Of a DNA stretch of 64,000 nt, positions 8,592 through 19,736 are shown one piece after another. This DNA is from Sinorhizobium meliloti (lineage in GTDB: Bacteria > Pseudomonadota > Alphaproteobacteria > Rhizobiales > Rhizobiaceae): the NCBI RefSeq assembly GCF_035610345.1, contig NZ_CP141214.1, forward strand, positions 776,230-840,229. The letters are read 5' to 3'. Numbering within the stretch: position 1 is the stretch's first letter; each line of letters opens with the position of its first letter. Both the position numbers and the translations under genes were made by a program. The notes under the pieces are model-generated. The model was not told the DNA's origin, made no database searches, and saw only the letters and a program-made list of their open reading frames with translations.

Positions 8592-10999
8592 TGACACACC
8601 ACGTTTCTGATTGCGACTTGTTTGCCCGGGCTGGGCTCGTAAGGGAATTCGGCGCGGCATGAGGTCAGGTCGTCGAGAGAGATGACGACGCTGTTCGTCG
8701 CCTGCAAATCGCGAACATACGCCTCGCCGTCATAGCCGATGACGAACTGCTCCGTGTCTCCTTCGAGGCTGCCCGCAACGCCGACGGGGATAGGATTGCC
8801 GTTCGGGTCCACGAAGCTCACGAGCGCGGCAGCCGGAGCCTTCGATACGCCGAATTCGACGACGACGCCGCTGCGGTCCGCGGGCACCACCACTTCCTTG
8901 GTCGCCGGGACGTCGGCGTCGACGGGCAATTTGCTCGGATCGATGGAGACGGAATTCTCCTCGTAGGATTTCAGCTCGGGCACGATAATTCGGCCGCGCT
9001 TGTCCGTCTTGCCGATCGGGCGGTTCTGGAACTGAACATCGACGTCAGGGGCGCCCACGTCGATGACGGCGAATGCATCGTCGATCCGGTTGGTGGCAAA
9101 CACGCCGCCGCCTGCCACCGCGATCGCGCCGTCGATCTGGGCGGTTGCACGGACGTCGTCGTCATATTGCTGAACCCCGCCCTCGATCCGAGCGACCGGC
9201 GAGCGGTAGCTGACGGCAGCGGTCCGGTTCGACGTCTCGCCCTCCGAGGTCCTTAGCCGCCAGCCGACGCTGCCGTTTTCGAGACGTTCCGCCTTCGCGG
9301 CATCGGCGACGAGGTTCATCCCGTCTGGTCCCTGCTCGATACCCGCCGAAGCGGTCATGTTGTCGCCGAAGGGGACGGAAACTCCGGCGAACACCCCGAA
9401 GCTGTCTCGGTCCTCGATGTCCTGGAAGGCGCTGGCATAGAGCGTGGCGCGTCCGAAAACCTGCTGACTGTAGGAGAGGCCGACAATGCTGCTGCGCTCG
9501 CCATCAGCTTCGGCCAGATGGGTATAGGAGAGGTTGAGACTGGAGAAGTCGAGCGGCGCAGGAACGCTCAGCGTCACCTGATCGATCGCTTTGGGTACCC
9601 CCGCGTCGAAGATCGGAATACCGCCGGGCCCGGAAAATGTCGGCTCGGCCGTGATCGAGGCAATGTCCTGGTAGTCGCCAACGGTGCGCTGCACCCTGCC
9701 ATAGAGCGACCAATCATTATAGCTGAGTTCGATAGCGGCGTTGACGAGTGCCCCTGTCTTTCCACCAGCCCGGCTGCCGGCGACCGCGAGCGAGGCGGCG
9801 CCATAGGGCCCGAGAGGGAAGGCTACTCCAAGGCCGCCATTGAGCAGTTCCTGGCCACCTTCGGCATGGCCTTCGATCGTCAGCCAGTCGGTGAGACCGT
9901 AGCGCGCGCTCGCGACACCCATCAGACGCTCGTCGTAATCCTGAGACTCGATGCCGAAGTTGCGCCGGGGAAAGCCGACTTCCGCGGAGAAATCGAACAG
10001 ACCCTTTCGAAGCAGCATGCTCGAGACGTAATAGGGAAGGGTTGCCACCGTTTCCCGCCCGAGGCTGTCCCTTAGCACCACGCGCGCCTCGCCGGCGCCG
10101 GTGAATGCCGGCATGTTCACGACCTCGAAGGGGCCGGCGGTCACGTCGCCGGCATAGGTGCGTGCATTTTGCGTATAGACTTCCAGTGTCGACGGAACGG
10201 CCGCGGTTCCGGAAAACGACGGCAGCGGCAGGGTCACGAGATCGGAGCGCAGGGCAAAATTCCGCTCGACCTGAAGTCCCCCGAGATAGACCGGCCGCGT
10301 CCAGGACAAGCCGCCGGTGATGAAGTCGCCGGCGCGGTAGGTCAGCAGGCGTTCCGGGTCTGAATAGCTCAAGGTGGTGTTGAGACGGACCAGTTCCTCG
10401 AACCTGCCGTCGCTATAGCCGGCGATGAAGGATTGCCCGAGCGTGCCGAAGGGGCTGAACACGCGGGCATCGAAGGCACCGGAGATGCCCTTGAACAGGT
10501 CCAGCTCATCATCGAATAGCGTATTCGAGCTGGCAAAGAGCGTGTAGTTGAGAACGGCGCCATAGCCGGATTGCGGCTTGAGCCTGTCCTTCTTGCCGTT
10601 CGGTCCGACATCGATGACCTTCGCTGCCCGGGCCTCGTTGCCGGTGGTCACCAGCAATTGCTGCTCTGGTCCGTTCACTTCGTAAGATACGCCGGGCAGC
10701 CGGTCGAGCCGAATGAGGCCGCCGTCGCGCGCGGCATCATCCGGCTTGAGGCCGACTTCCGTGAGCTCCTCGGCAGTGGCCGCGAGACCGCCATCGGGGA
10801 GCTCCTTGAAATTGCCGATCAATTCCGTCGAGGCCCCGTTGATGAAGACCTCGAGAAAGAGATCGCGATCGGTTGCCACGGTCAGGCTGACATCCGTAAT
10901 GTCGGTTGCCTGCTCCTCGGCTTTTGAGGACGACAAAACAAGATGCGTTGCGGCAATGGCGATCGCGAGCCTAGCGGCCGCCGACCGCGACTTTTGCAT
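8588..10999 (-). CDS. Outer-membrane fimbrial usher (FimD/CsuD-type)
   Basis: 803-residue outer-membrane usher that would assemble and secrete pilus subunits. There is an N-terminal leader (ARLAIAIAATHLVLSSSKAEEQ), an N-domain with alternating VFINGASTELIGNF, a long beta-barrel region rich in G/Y/S strands (for example SFIAGYSDGRFEELVRLNTT), and the C-terminal plug-type and sandwich segments ending in a Cys-containing strand (SCRAEFPYEP...NVVCQ). The length fits archaic ushers. It overlaps the chaperone gene by 29 bp and the tip gene by 4 bp, so the operon is tightly packed. No frameshift is visible. Confidence 0.92.
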   Translation of the reverse strand: MQKSRSAAARLAIAIAATHLVLSSSKAEEQATDITDVSLTVATDRDLFLEVFINGASTELIGNFKELPDGGLAATAEELTEVGLKPDDAARDGGLIRLDRLPGVSYEVNGPEQQLLVTTGNEARAAKVIDVGPNGKKDRLKPQSGYGAVLNYTLFASSNTLFDDELDLFKGISGAFDARVFSPFGTLGQSFIAGYSDGRFEELVRLNTTLSYSDPERLLTYRAGDFITGGLSWTRPVYLGGLQVERNFALRSDLVTLPLPSFSGTAAVPSTLEVYTQNARTYAGDVTAGPFEVVNMPAFTGAGEARVVLRDSLGRETVATLPYYVSSMLLRKGLFDFSAEVGFPRRNFGIESQDYDERLMGVASARYGLTDWLTIEGHAEGGQELLNGGLGVAFPLGPYGAASLAVAGSRAGGKTGALVNAAIELSYNDWSLYGRVQRTVGDYQDIASITAEPTFSGPGGIPIFDAGVPKAIDQVTLSVPAPLDFSSLNLSYTHLAEADGERSSIVGLSYSQQVFGRATLYASAFQDIEDRDSFGVFAGVSVPFGDNMTASAGIEQGPDGMNLVADAAKAERLENGSVGWRLRTSEGETSNRTAAVSYRSPVARIEGGVQQYDDDVRATAQIDGAIAVAGGGVFATNRIDDAFAVIDVGAPDVDVQFQNRPIGKTDKRGRIIVPELKSYEENSVSIDPSKLPVDADVPATKEVVVPADRSGVVVEFGVSKAPAAALVSFVDPNGNPIPVGVAGSLEGDTEQFVIGYDGEAYVRDLQATNSVVISLDDLTSCRAEFPYEPSPGKQVAIRNVVCQ

Positions 11000-11690
11000 T
11001 GATCGCGCCGATGTCGCTCTTTGCAGAAAGGGTTACAGCGCCGCCGGCTATCCGGCTTGATCTGCCGATCGCCCACTGCATCGTCGTTCCACCCAGCACG
11101 TAGCCGACCAGCCCCTTCCGTCGGCCGACAACAGTGCTGCCCTGCGTCAGAGTCACATCCGACAGCCTCAGCCTGCTGCCTCCCTTGTTTTGCGCCACCA
11201 GGACCAGGCCGCCGCCGGATCGGGCAAGGCTCCAGACGACTTCCGGCCCCGGAGCGTCGGGATTGCGGAAAAAGACCGGCAAAACGTGACGGACCACCAG
11301 GTTCACTGTCCCGGCTTTCCGGCGCGACGGGTCAGGAAGCTCGTCGACGACGACCCGGTAGCTCTCCTCCGAGCGCACGGGCTTCTTGCTCACGCGCACC
11401 ACGCGCACAACGTAGTCGGCATTGGCGGCAAGCTGTGCCGAGGGTGGACTAGCGACGACGTCGTTCGTCGGCTCCAGGTGTTCTACCCCGTCCTGCTGAC
11501 TCCAACGAAAGATCCGCACTTGGACATTCAGTGGCCGCTTTGCCTCGTTGCGAAGATTGAAGACAGCGGCGCTGTCGGGTGCCATCAACTCCACTGTTGT
11601 CGGCGCGACGCGCAGTGCCGCCGCGTCGGCGGTAAGACTCCAAAGCAAAAAGAGCGCAGTAGTGCCGATGCCTTTCAGCATGGACCGCAT
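10971..11690 (-). CDS. Periplasmic pilus chaperone (CsuC-type)
   Basis: 239-residue PapD-like chaperone. The leader is FLLWSLTADA. Domain 1 contains LRVAPTTVELMAPDSAAVFNL, and the basic RIFRWSQQDG and YRVVVDELPDP motifs place it in the archaic (sigma) class. A second Ig-like domain covers about 130-239. It donates strands to pilus subunits in the periplasm. It is second in the operon, 21 bp after the major pilin, and its 3' end overlaps the usher start. A good complementary match to the neighbouring usher and SCPU subunits makes the assignment firm. Confidence 0.92.
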   Translation of the reverse strand: MRSMLKGIGTTALFLLWSLTADAAALRVAPTTVELMAPDSAAVFNLRNEAKRPLNVQVRIFRWSQQDGVEHLEPTNDVVASPPSAQLAANADYVVRVVRVSKKPVRSEESYRVVVDELPDPSRRKAGTVNLVVRHVLPVFFRNPDAPGPEVVWSLARSGGGLVLVAQNKGGSRLRLSDVTLTQGSTVVGRRKGLVGYVLGGTTMQWAIGRSSRIAGGAVTLSAKSDIGAINAKVAVGGR

Positions 11691-11711
11691 GGCATTCTCC
11701 TGTTCCTGTTG

Positions 11712-12209
11712 TCAGTAGGTGACGGTGATCGCGACGATGTCGGAATAGACGCCGGCAGCGGGCGTCGTCTGGGCCGGCACCCGGCCGTATGCGGTCAGGT
11801 TCTGAACATTGCCGTTGCCGGTTCCGGAGACGACGTCCGTGCCGGCGGTGACGCCCCAAATCTGCGTCCGGGCGGCGTCGCGGTAGATTGTATAATTCAC
11901 CGTTGCAGAGGCAGTTCCGGTCATGCGTCGGACCGCGACCGTCGCCCCGGCGCCGCCGCCTGCGCTAAGGCCGACGGTGTAGGGTGTGCCGTTGGTACAC
12001 TGAACTGAAATCGTGCTGGTCTGATCGATATTGGCGTCGATCACGCCCCTCGTTCCGAAATCGAGATCGCTTGCCGTGACTACCTTGCACTCCGCCTGGA
12101 TCGTTATCCGAACATTCATGTTTCCGGTTGCAGTCGCGGCAAGCGCAGGCGCGGCGGCGTTGGCGCCCAAGAGTGCCGCGGTACCCGCGACACGAAGAAG
12201 TTTCAGCAT
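11712..12209 (-). CDS. SCPU-domain major pilin (CsuA/B-like)
   Basis: 165-residue pilus subunit. A signal peptide (about 1-24, ending PALAATATG) precedes one SCPU domain. Its hallmarks are a Cys pair (AECKVVT and QCTNGT, likely a disulfide), DLDFGTRGV, and the C-terminal beta strand YGRVPAQTTPAAGVYSD ending in an aromatic Tyr. First gene of the operon and therefore the probable rod subunit, made in excess. The 283-bp region upstream should carry the pilus promoter; I see only AT-rich stretches and no clear operator in it. Csu-type pili promote surface attachment in other bacteria; a role in root or abiotic attachment here is inference. Confidence 0.88.
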   Translation of the reverse strand: MLKLLRVAGTAALLGANAAAPALAATATGNMNVRITIQAECKVVTASDLDFGTRGVIDANIDQTSTISVQCTNGTPYTVGLSAGGGAGATVAVRRMTGTASATVNYTIYRDAARTQIWGVTAGTDVVSGTGNGNVQNLTAYGRVPAQTTPAAGVYSDIVAITVTY

Positions 12210-12492
12210 GCGTGGCTCCTCTCAGGTTAAACCCTCAAGACGCACGCCACCCCGTCCCCATCCGCATAGCCCCACGCGATGACATAGACGTCAGTACGAA
12301 CAAGATCATAAACATGAATTCGACCATTGTCATACCGTAATCTTTGATGAGGTAATTGTGTACTGCGCATGATCAATCAGATGATCGGCACCCAGGCCTT
12401 TAACCTCCATTTGTGCCGGTAATTGCTTAGAAAATACTTATTTAGATTGGCTTTACATGATCAGGTGCAATCGAGCGGACCCTTGCCGCATT

Positions 12493-14556
12493 CTACTGCC
12501 ACATGGTGCGCATCCGGGCCGCGACATCGATGCGGATCTGCTTTGCGCTGCGCTCGGAGGCATTGGGGCTGGCGACGGGCCAGATTGCACTCTCGAAGAA
12601 CTGAAGCAATGTCGCGGGGATAAAGCGTGTGCGGCTCGCGTAGACATGGCGGTCACCCTGCGCGTGCTGACCGCCGGTGAAGAAGCGTTGCGGCACCATC
12701 AGCGTCAAACTGTCCTTGGCGCGCGTCATGCCGACATAGAGAAGTCGCCGCTCTTCTTCCAGCTCGTGGCTGGTGCCTGTGGCCAGATCTGACGGAATGC
12801 AACCGTCGACGACGTTGAGCATGAAGACGGAGCGCCATTCCTGCCCCTTGGCCGAATGGATGGTCGACAGGATCAGATAGTCCTCGTCGAGCAGCGGTAC
12901 GCCGGCCTGGTCGCTCGTCGCGTCCGGCGGATCGAGCGTCAGCTCGGTGAGAAAGCGCTCGCGGCTCTGATAGCCGGCGGCGATCTGCTCGAGTTGCACG
13001 AGGTCGGCGCGGCGCGTTTCGGCATCCTCGTGTATTCGTTCGAGATGCGGTTCGTACCATACCCGCGCAATCTCGATTTCCATCGGCCATGCGGGTTTGC
13101 GCAGGGCCTGCAGCAGCTCGACCAGGGACAGCCAGTCCGAGCCGCTCCTCGGCGGAGCGGGGACTTCCCCCAGCGCCATCAACGGCTCGGGGTCGGTTGC
13201 GATCGTGTCCAGGATCTTGCCTGCGGTCTGCGGGCCGACGCCCGGCAGCATCTGCAGGAGCCGGAAGCCTGCGACGCGGTCACGCGGGTTCTGTGCAAAG
13301 CGCAGCACAGCCAGCATGTCCTTCACGTGAGCGCTGTCGAGGAACTTCAGTCCTCCGAACTTTACGAAGGGGATGTTGCGGCGGGTCAGTTCCACCTCGA
13401 GGGGGCCGCTGTGGCTCGAGGTGCGGAAGAGGACGGCCTGCTGTTTGAGGAGCATTCCGGATTCGCGATTGGCAAGCACCTGCTCGACGATGCAGTTCGC
13501 CTGATCGGCCTCGTCCCTCACCGTCAGCAGCTTCGGACGTTCAGCCGACTCGCGATCCGTCCAGAGATTCTTGGTGAAGCGTTCCCGCGCCAGATCGATG
13601 ACCCCGTTGGCGGCCGCGAGGATCGGCTGGGTTGAACGGTAGTTGCGGTCGAGCGTGACGATCTCGGCCGGCGGCGAGAATTGCTTCGGAAAATCCAGAA
13701 TGTTGCGGACCGTCGCCGCCCGGAACGAGTAGATCGACTGCGCGTCGTCGCCGACGACCGTCAGGCCGCGCCCGCCGGGCTTCAGGGCCAGCAGCACTGA
13801 GGACTGGAGTCTGTTGGTATCCTGATATTCGTCGACGAGGACATGGTCGAAGCGGTTGCCGATATCGTCGGCCAGGGAGGGATCGCTGACCATCTGCGCC
13901 CAATAGAGAAGCAGGTCGTCGTAGTCGAGGACGTTCTGCGCCTGCTTGGCCTCGACGTAGACGGCAAACAGTTCCTTCAACTGCTGTTCCCAGCCGGACA
14001 CCCACGGGTACCAAGTGCGGAGCACTTCATTCAGCGGCATTTCCGCGTTCACTGCCCGCGAATAGATCGCCAGGCAGGTGCCCTTGGCCGGAAACCGGCT
14101 TTCCATCTTCGAGAAGCCGAGTTCGTGCCGCATGAGGTTGATCAGGTCGGCGCTGTCCTCGCGGTCGTGAATGGTGAACTCCGCATTCAGCCCGATCTGT
14201 TCGGCATAGATTCTCAGCAGCCGTGCCCCGATACCGTGAAATGTGCCCGCCCACGAAAGAGCGTCGGTCGTCGTTGCGGAACTGGGACCGAGCACCTGCG
14301 CGCAGATGCGCCCGACGCGGCGCGACATCTCGGCCGCGGCCCTTCGCGAAAAGGTCATCAGCAGAATGCGGCGCGGATCGGCCCCGTTGACGATCAGGTG
14401 AGCAACACGATGAGCCAAGGTGTTGGTCTTCCCGGAGCCCGCGCCGGCGATGATCAAAAGCGGGCCTGCCTGGGCGTCTTCTCCTGCTCCGATACCATAT
14501 TCGACGGCGCAGCGCTGTCTATCGTTCAGTTTCTCCAGATACGCCGCCGTCGCCAT
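12493..14556 (-). CDS. UvrD/Rep-family ATP-dependent DNA helicase
   Basis: 687-residue superfamily 1A 3'-5' helicase. The Q motif region (LNDRQRCAVEYG) is at 10-21, Walker A AGAGSGKT at 37-44, Walker B with DEYQDT near 240, then GDDAQSIYSFR, LDRNYRSTQ and a C-terminal LSTIHSAKGQEW segment with the last motif TRAKDSL. All helicase motifs are present. It is somewhat shorter than E. coli UvrD (720 residues), as in several stand-alone accessory helicases of rhizobia. Start ATG 14556 follows GAGGGAAAG. The gene stands alone, so a housekeeping or plasmid-borne repair role cannot be separated. Confidence 0.9.
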   Translation of the reverse strand: MATAAYLEKLNDRQRCAVEYGIGAGEDAQAGPLLIIAGAGSGKTNTLAHRVAHLIVNGADPRRILLMTFSRRAAAEMSRRVGRICAQVLGPSSATTTDALSWAGTFHGIGARLLRIYAEQIGLNAEFTIHDREDSADLINLMRHELGFSKMESRFPAKGTCLAIYSRAVNAEMPLNEVLRTWYPWVSGWEQQLKELFAVYVEAKQAQNVLDYDDLLLYWAQMVSDPSLADDIGNRFDHVLVDEYQDTNRLQSSVLLALKPGGRGLTVVGDDAQSIYSFRAATVRNILDFPKQFSPPAEIVTLDRNYRSTQPILAAANGVIDLARERFTKNLWTDRESAERPKLLTVRDEADQANCIVEQVLANRESGMLLKQQAVLFRTSSHSGPLEVELTRRNIPFVKFGGLKFLDSAHVKDMLAVLRFAQNPRDRVAGFRLLQMLPGVGPQTAGKILDTIATDPEPLMALGEVPAPPRSGSDWLSLVELLQALRKPAWPMEIEIARVWYEPHLERIHEDAETRRADLVQLEQIAAGYQSRERFLTELTLDPPDATSDQAGVPLLDEDYLILSTIHSAKGQEWRSVFMLNVVDGCIPSDLATGTSHELEEERRLLYVGMTRAKDSLTLMVPQRFFTGGQHAQGDRHVYASRTRFIPATLLQFFESAIWPVASPNASERSAKQIRIDVAARMRTMWQ

Positions 14557-14705
14557 TTACTTTCCCTCGATGAGCTCTTTGATATCCGGCCGCGGCCTTA
14601 AGAACGGAGGGGGAACATACAAGCCCGAACGGCCGTTGGAAAGTGGGACGTCCCGGATTCGCTCGGACGTTGCCGCTTGTAATCAATCGACGGCGCGGAC
14701 CTTTG

Positions 14706-15356
14706 TCAGCCGGTCGGGGCGGCGGTGAAAACCGCCAGCTGAGCGTCGAAAGCGCGTTTGTATGCGGGCCGCGCTTTGCCGCGGGCCACATAGGCGCAGA
14801 GGTTCGGATATTCCTCCAGTATCCCCGATCCTTCCAATCTCCGCAGCACCGTCACCATCAGGAGGTCAGCGGCGCTGAACGCTCCGTCGATCCAGTCCGC
14901 ATTGCCCAGACGGCCGGAAAGTTCGCCCAGCCGCCTGCGGATGCGTTCATCGATGAAGGGCAGACGCCGCTCGTACCAGGTCTCGTCGCCTTCCAGATAC
15001 TCGGCGACCTCGCGATCGACGATCGGCGGCTCCACCGTGTTGAGCGCGGCAAACATCCATGTGATCGCGCGCGCCCGGGCATTCGCATCGTCCGGCAGCA
15101 GGCCCGCATGGCGCTCAGCGATATGGAACACGATCGCCCCCGACTCGAACAAAGCGAGATCGCCTTCTTCATAGGTCGGAATCTGCCCGAATGGATGAAG
15201 CGCGAGATGCGCGGGTTCCTTCATCGCCTTGAACGAAAGAAGACGAACGTCGTAAGGCTGGCCCACTTCTTCGAGCGCCCAGCGAACGCGCATGTCACGC
15301 GCCATCCCCTGGCCGCCATCGGGCGACCGCTCAAAGGCGGTAATGGTAATAGTCAT
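14706..15356 (-). CDS. Glutathione S-transferase family protein
   Basis: 216-residue GST-like protein. An N-terminal thioredoxin-fold domain (MTITITAFER to about 85, with the cis-Pro region GQIPTYEEGDLALFESGAI) is followed by an all-helical C-terminal domain ending in the ADLLMVTVLRRL cap. ATG 15356 follows GGAGAG at 5 bp and is preferred over an ATG 57 bp upstream that adds a stretch without family resemblance. The fold is clear but the class and the substrate are not. It is monocistronic, 150 bp downstream of the helicase start. Confidence 0.85.
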   Translation of the reverse strand: MTITITAFERSPDGGQGMARDMRVRWALEEVGQPYDVRLLSFKAMKEPAHLALHPFGQIPTYEEGDLALFESGAIVFHIAERHAGLLPDDANARARAITWMFAALNTVEPPIVDREVAEYLEGDETWYERRLPFIDERIRRRLGELSGRLGNADWIDGAFSAADLLMVTVLRRLEGSGILEEYPNLCAYVARGKARPAYKRAFDAQLAVFTAAPTG

Positions 15357-15519
15357 GCTGCTCTCCATCGCTTGTCCGTCTTGAAGACGACCGGCTGAAC
15401 GCGATTCCGACACCCCTTGCGCGAGATAATCCTCGCGGCCGATTCAGATACAGCACGATGGTGCGTTCCTGCCGTTGCTAAGCGGAAGACGGCTTCCTGG
15501 CAGCTTCCGCCCCAAAGCG

Positions 15520-16296
15520 TCATAGGAGGTCCGAGACCCGCTGGCGCAGAAATGCTGCCGTCCGCTCGGAAGCAGTCTGCCGATCTTGCCAGTCGTCCTT
15601 GACCTTGCCCAGATAGGCCTCACCCGCGTAGATCAGCATATCAGCTTCCTCGTCCGGCATCTGGCTTGCTGCCCATGTCGCTGCAGCATCCTTGGTGATG
15701 AAGTCACCGGTGGCCGATGTACGCCACATGCGCGCAAGGGTTAGCAACACGTTCCGCTCGTCCCCCTGTAAACTGTCGCCCAATGAGGGGAGTGCATCGC
15801 GCATTGCGCGGCGAATTTGTTCCGGCGGAAGCGAGGGCAGAAGCTCCTTTGCATCGGGGCCGAACAGTGGAACGGCCTCTTGTCGCGCCTGGGCCAGCAC
15901 AAGCGTGTTTTCCGGGTCGGACACAGGTAGGGGGAGACCTCCGCATTCAAAGGTGTCCCGCAGCCATTCGCCATAGATGAATTCAGCCCGAGCAGGAAAA
16001 TTCGGTGCGGCGATATCTGCCCGCAGAAACACCATCAGTTCGATGCAGCGGGGCGCCCCGACCAGACGGGGATGGCGGCCGGACATTCGCAGCAAAGCCG
16101 CCAGAAGATCGCGACGCTGTTCGTCAGCCATGGGGCAGTCGACGATCGCGAGGAGGTCGACGTCACTCTGCGGTCGCAAGCCACCCGACACTGCCGATCC
16201 ATGCAGATAAACCGCAAGGAGCGCGTCTCGAAGGATGCTGCGGATGGTTTCTGTCGCTGCCAGTGCCTCGTCAATCTGTTGTCTGTCCGCTCGCAT
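15520..16296 (-). CDS. Aminoglycoside nucleotidyltransferase-like protein, ANT(3'')/AadA type
   Basis: 258-residue nucleotidyltransferase. The signature GSAVSGGLRPQSDVDLL (33-49) carries the GS and DxD residues of the catalytic site, and the helical C-terminal domain (GDERNVLLTLARMWRTSATGDFITKDAAATWA) matches AadA-type adenylyltransferases. It is close in length to AadA (about 260 residues). It lacks any integron or transposon context, so it is probably an ordinary chromosomal-type member whose natural substrate is unknown, not an acquired cassette. Resistance to streptomycin/spectinomycin is possible but inferred from family only. Confidence 0.8.
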   Translation of the reverse strand: MRADRQQIDEALAATETIRSILRDALLAVYLHGSAVSGGLRPQSDVDLLAIVDCPMADEQRRDLLAALLRMSGRHPRLVGAPRCIELMVFLRADIAAPNFPARAEFIYGEWLRDTFECGGLPLPVSDPENTLVLAQARQEAVPLFGPDAKELLPSLPPEQIRRAMRDALPSLGDSLQGDERNVLLTLARMWRTSATGDFITKDAAATWAASQMPDEEADMLIYAGEAYLGKVKDDWQDRQTASERTAAFLRQRVSDLL

Positions 16297-16315
16297 GGCT
16301 CGGCTCGATTTGCAT

Positions 16316-16415
16316 GAGTACTACCAGGAGAAAGTGCGTACCGGCTTCCCGTGCGGAAATGCGCAGTTTCAGAGTGTTAGAGCGTTTCACTGGTCCAATG
16401 AACAGTGAAACGCGC
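16316..16415. repeat. Palindromic intergenic repeat, rhizobial type
   Basis: GCGTTTCACTG (16382-16392) and its exact inverse complement (16403-16413) enclose a 10-bp loop. The preceding bases (about 16330-16370, with AAAGTGCGTACCGGCTTCCC) resemble the 31.6-kb repeat at its AAAGTGTGTGCGGCTTTCC section. The element lies between the aadA-like start and the fusion-gene stop and may also act as a terminator-like hairpin. Confidence 0.5.
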
Positions 16416-16483
16416 TAGAATATTGCAACGAGCGTATCAAGCTCTTGAACCGATACAAGGCAGCTTTTAGTGCGAGCGGACCT

Positions 16484-18513
16484 TCAGGCAGCGCTCGACT
16501 GGCCCGGGTCGCCATCTCGCAGCCACCGGACGTCACCTGGGGAAAGCGCAATTGAGAAAGCGTCGAGGCTGTGGTTGAGCTCGGAAAGCGAGCGCGGGCC
16601 GATCAGCGGGATGACACGGCCCTTCTGCGCCAGAACATAGGCGAGCGCTATTTGAATCGGGTCCTTGCCGAGCTTGCGCCCGAGTGCGATCGCCCGGTCC
16701 CGCCGAGCGAAGTTGCTTTCGGAATACCAGGAGCGGGCAAGTTCCGAATCGTCCCGCTTGCCGCGGCCCGCGCGGTCGGTGAAGAAGCCGCGCGCCTGGC
16801 TCGACCAAGCGAAATTGGTGACGCCTTTCTCCTCCAGCCAGTGCATCCAGGCGTCGTCCGAGGACGAAATGCAGCCGGCCCAGACCGGCTCGACCATCTC
16901 GGCCAGTGAGAAATTGTTGGAAAGCACGCTCGGTTTCGTCTTGCCGGTACGCTCGGCATAGGCGATTGCCTCATCGAAGCGTTCGCGCGTCCAGTTCGAG
17001 CCGCCGAAGGGACCTCGGATCCGTTCGGCCTTCACCTCCGCGTCCATGGCGTCGACGAACTCGCCCACGGGGATGTCCGGACTGTCGCGGTGCATGAAAT
17101 AGATGTCGACATAATCGGTGCCCATGCGCTCGAGACTGGTTGTCAGTTGCTTGCCGATCACGTCCGGATAGCAGAGCGGACTGTGCGCACCCTTGGCGAT
17201 GACGACCGTTTCCTGGCGCACACCGCGGCTGCGCATCCACTCGCCGACGAGCCGGTCCTGCAGGCCATTGCCGTAGAGAAACGCAGTATCGACCAGGTTG
17301 CCGCCCGCCTCGAAAAAGGCGTCGAGTACCATGGCAGCGGATGAGAAGGTCGAAAACTCCATGAGGCCGAGCGCAGCAAGCGATATCTCCTTCTGCAGGC
17401 CGTCGATGCGGCCGCTCCGCACATGGCTGGTCTTGCGGGAAAGCTTGTCGCCGCGCACCGTTCGGGTCCGCACGGTGTGTTTCTCGCCTTCGTATTCCAG
17501 GCCGATCGCCGCACGCCACTTGTCCATGACACGCAGATTCCCGAGTGTGTCGGCCCGGCTCATGCCCGGATAGGCAAATTCCGTGCGACCTGCGCGGATC
17601 GCGTCGCCGGCGGCCTCGACCTCGAAGCTGTAGAGATGGCGTGGCTCGGCGACCGGGACTTCCTCCTGGCGGCCGTCGGCGTGGATTACGCGGATGATGT
17701 TGGTGCCTCCCCGCTTACCGCCGGCGAACCAGAAGTGACCGACCTCGATGCGGCCATTCGTGCCGAGGATCCGCAGCACGTTTTCCTGCACGAGAGAGAC
17801 CGAGCAGGAAAGCTCGGCGATGATGCCGTTCGGGAAGGACAGGAGGGCAGAGGTCCACTCGTCGACGCCCGTCCGACCAAGATGGCCGAGGGCGGTCACC
17901 TCGGTCGGCTCCATCACGCCCGACGATGTGCCGATGCCCGCGATGAGGCGCGCCATGGAGGTGGTGTAGCCGCCCACGTCCAGTATGCCGCCGCCCGCCA
18001 TTTCATTGGAAAAGAGCCGATGCCCCTCATCGAAGGGCAGCTTTGCAAAACCGAAACTCGACTGGATCTTGCGCACCTCGCCGACCATCCCGCTTTTCAC
18101 GAGCTGGACGATCTTGGCGGTCAGCGGGTGAAGCCGGTACATGTAGGCTTCGGCCATGAAGGTGCCCGCCTTGCGGGCAGCCTCGAACATGGCGTCCGCT
18201 TCCGCCGCCGACAGACCCATCGGCTTCTCGCAGAGCACGTGCTTGCCCTTTTCGGCGGCCTTGATTGCGTATTCCGCGTGAAGCGGATGGACCGTGGCGA
18301 TGTAGACCGCATCGATTTCCGGGTCGTCGAGCAGTGCATCGTAACCGGCGACGATGCGCGTGCCCGGAAAATCGTCCGCAAGGCCGGGCTTTGCCGGATT
18401 GCGGGCGCCGATTGCGACGACCTTTCCGTTGGCGGATTGCAGCGCGCCGGCGAAGAAGTCCTTCGCGATGTTGCCGGGGCCGAGAATGCCCCAGCGGATC
18501 CTGGTCAGTTCGT

Positions 18514-18517
<4 letters not shown>
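16484..18517 (-). CDS. Gfo/Idh/MocA dehydrogenase - aldo/keto reductase fusion
   Basis: 677-residue two-enzyme fusion, probably acting on a sugar or cyclitol imported by the adjacent ABC transporter. The N-terminal half is a Gfo/Idh/MocA oxidoreductase: nucleotide loop GILGPGNIA (10-18) and the EKP motif (97-99). From about residue 350 an aldo/keto reductase follows, with DTAFLYG (Asp and Tyr of the tetrad), IAKG (Lys) and FMHRD (His), so both active sites look intact. ATG 18517 overlaps the ATPase stop by 4 bp (ATGA) and is the natural start; an upstream frame extension is out of context. It is the last gene of the operon. Two NAD(P)-dependent steps in one chain suggest oxidation and reduction at different carbons, which is inference. 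Confidence 0.88.
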
Positions 18518-19680
<1,163 letters not shown>

Positions 19681-19736
19681 GGTGTTCCGCTCGCTACGGT
19701 TCCTGGACTTGGCAAAGATCGGCGAGGAAGCTGCAG

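Noticed and set aside
12360..12395. Short inverted repeat GATCA-N6-TGATC
   Set aside because: Five-base arms are within chance; not an FNR box.
15520..16296. aadA-like gene as an acquired integron cassette
   Set aside because: No attC-like site, integrase or transposase flanks it; base use is like its neighbours.
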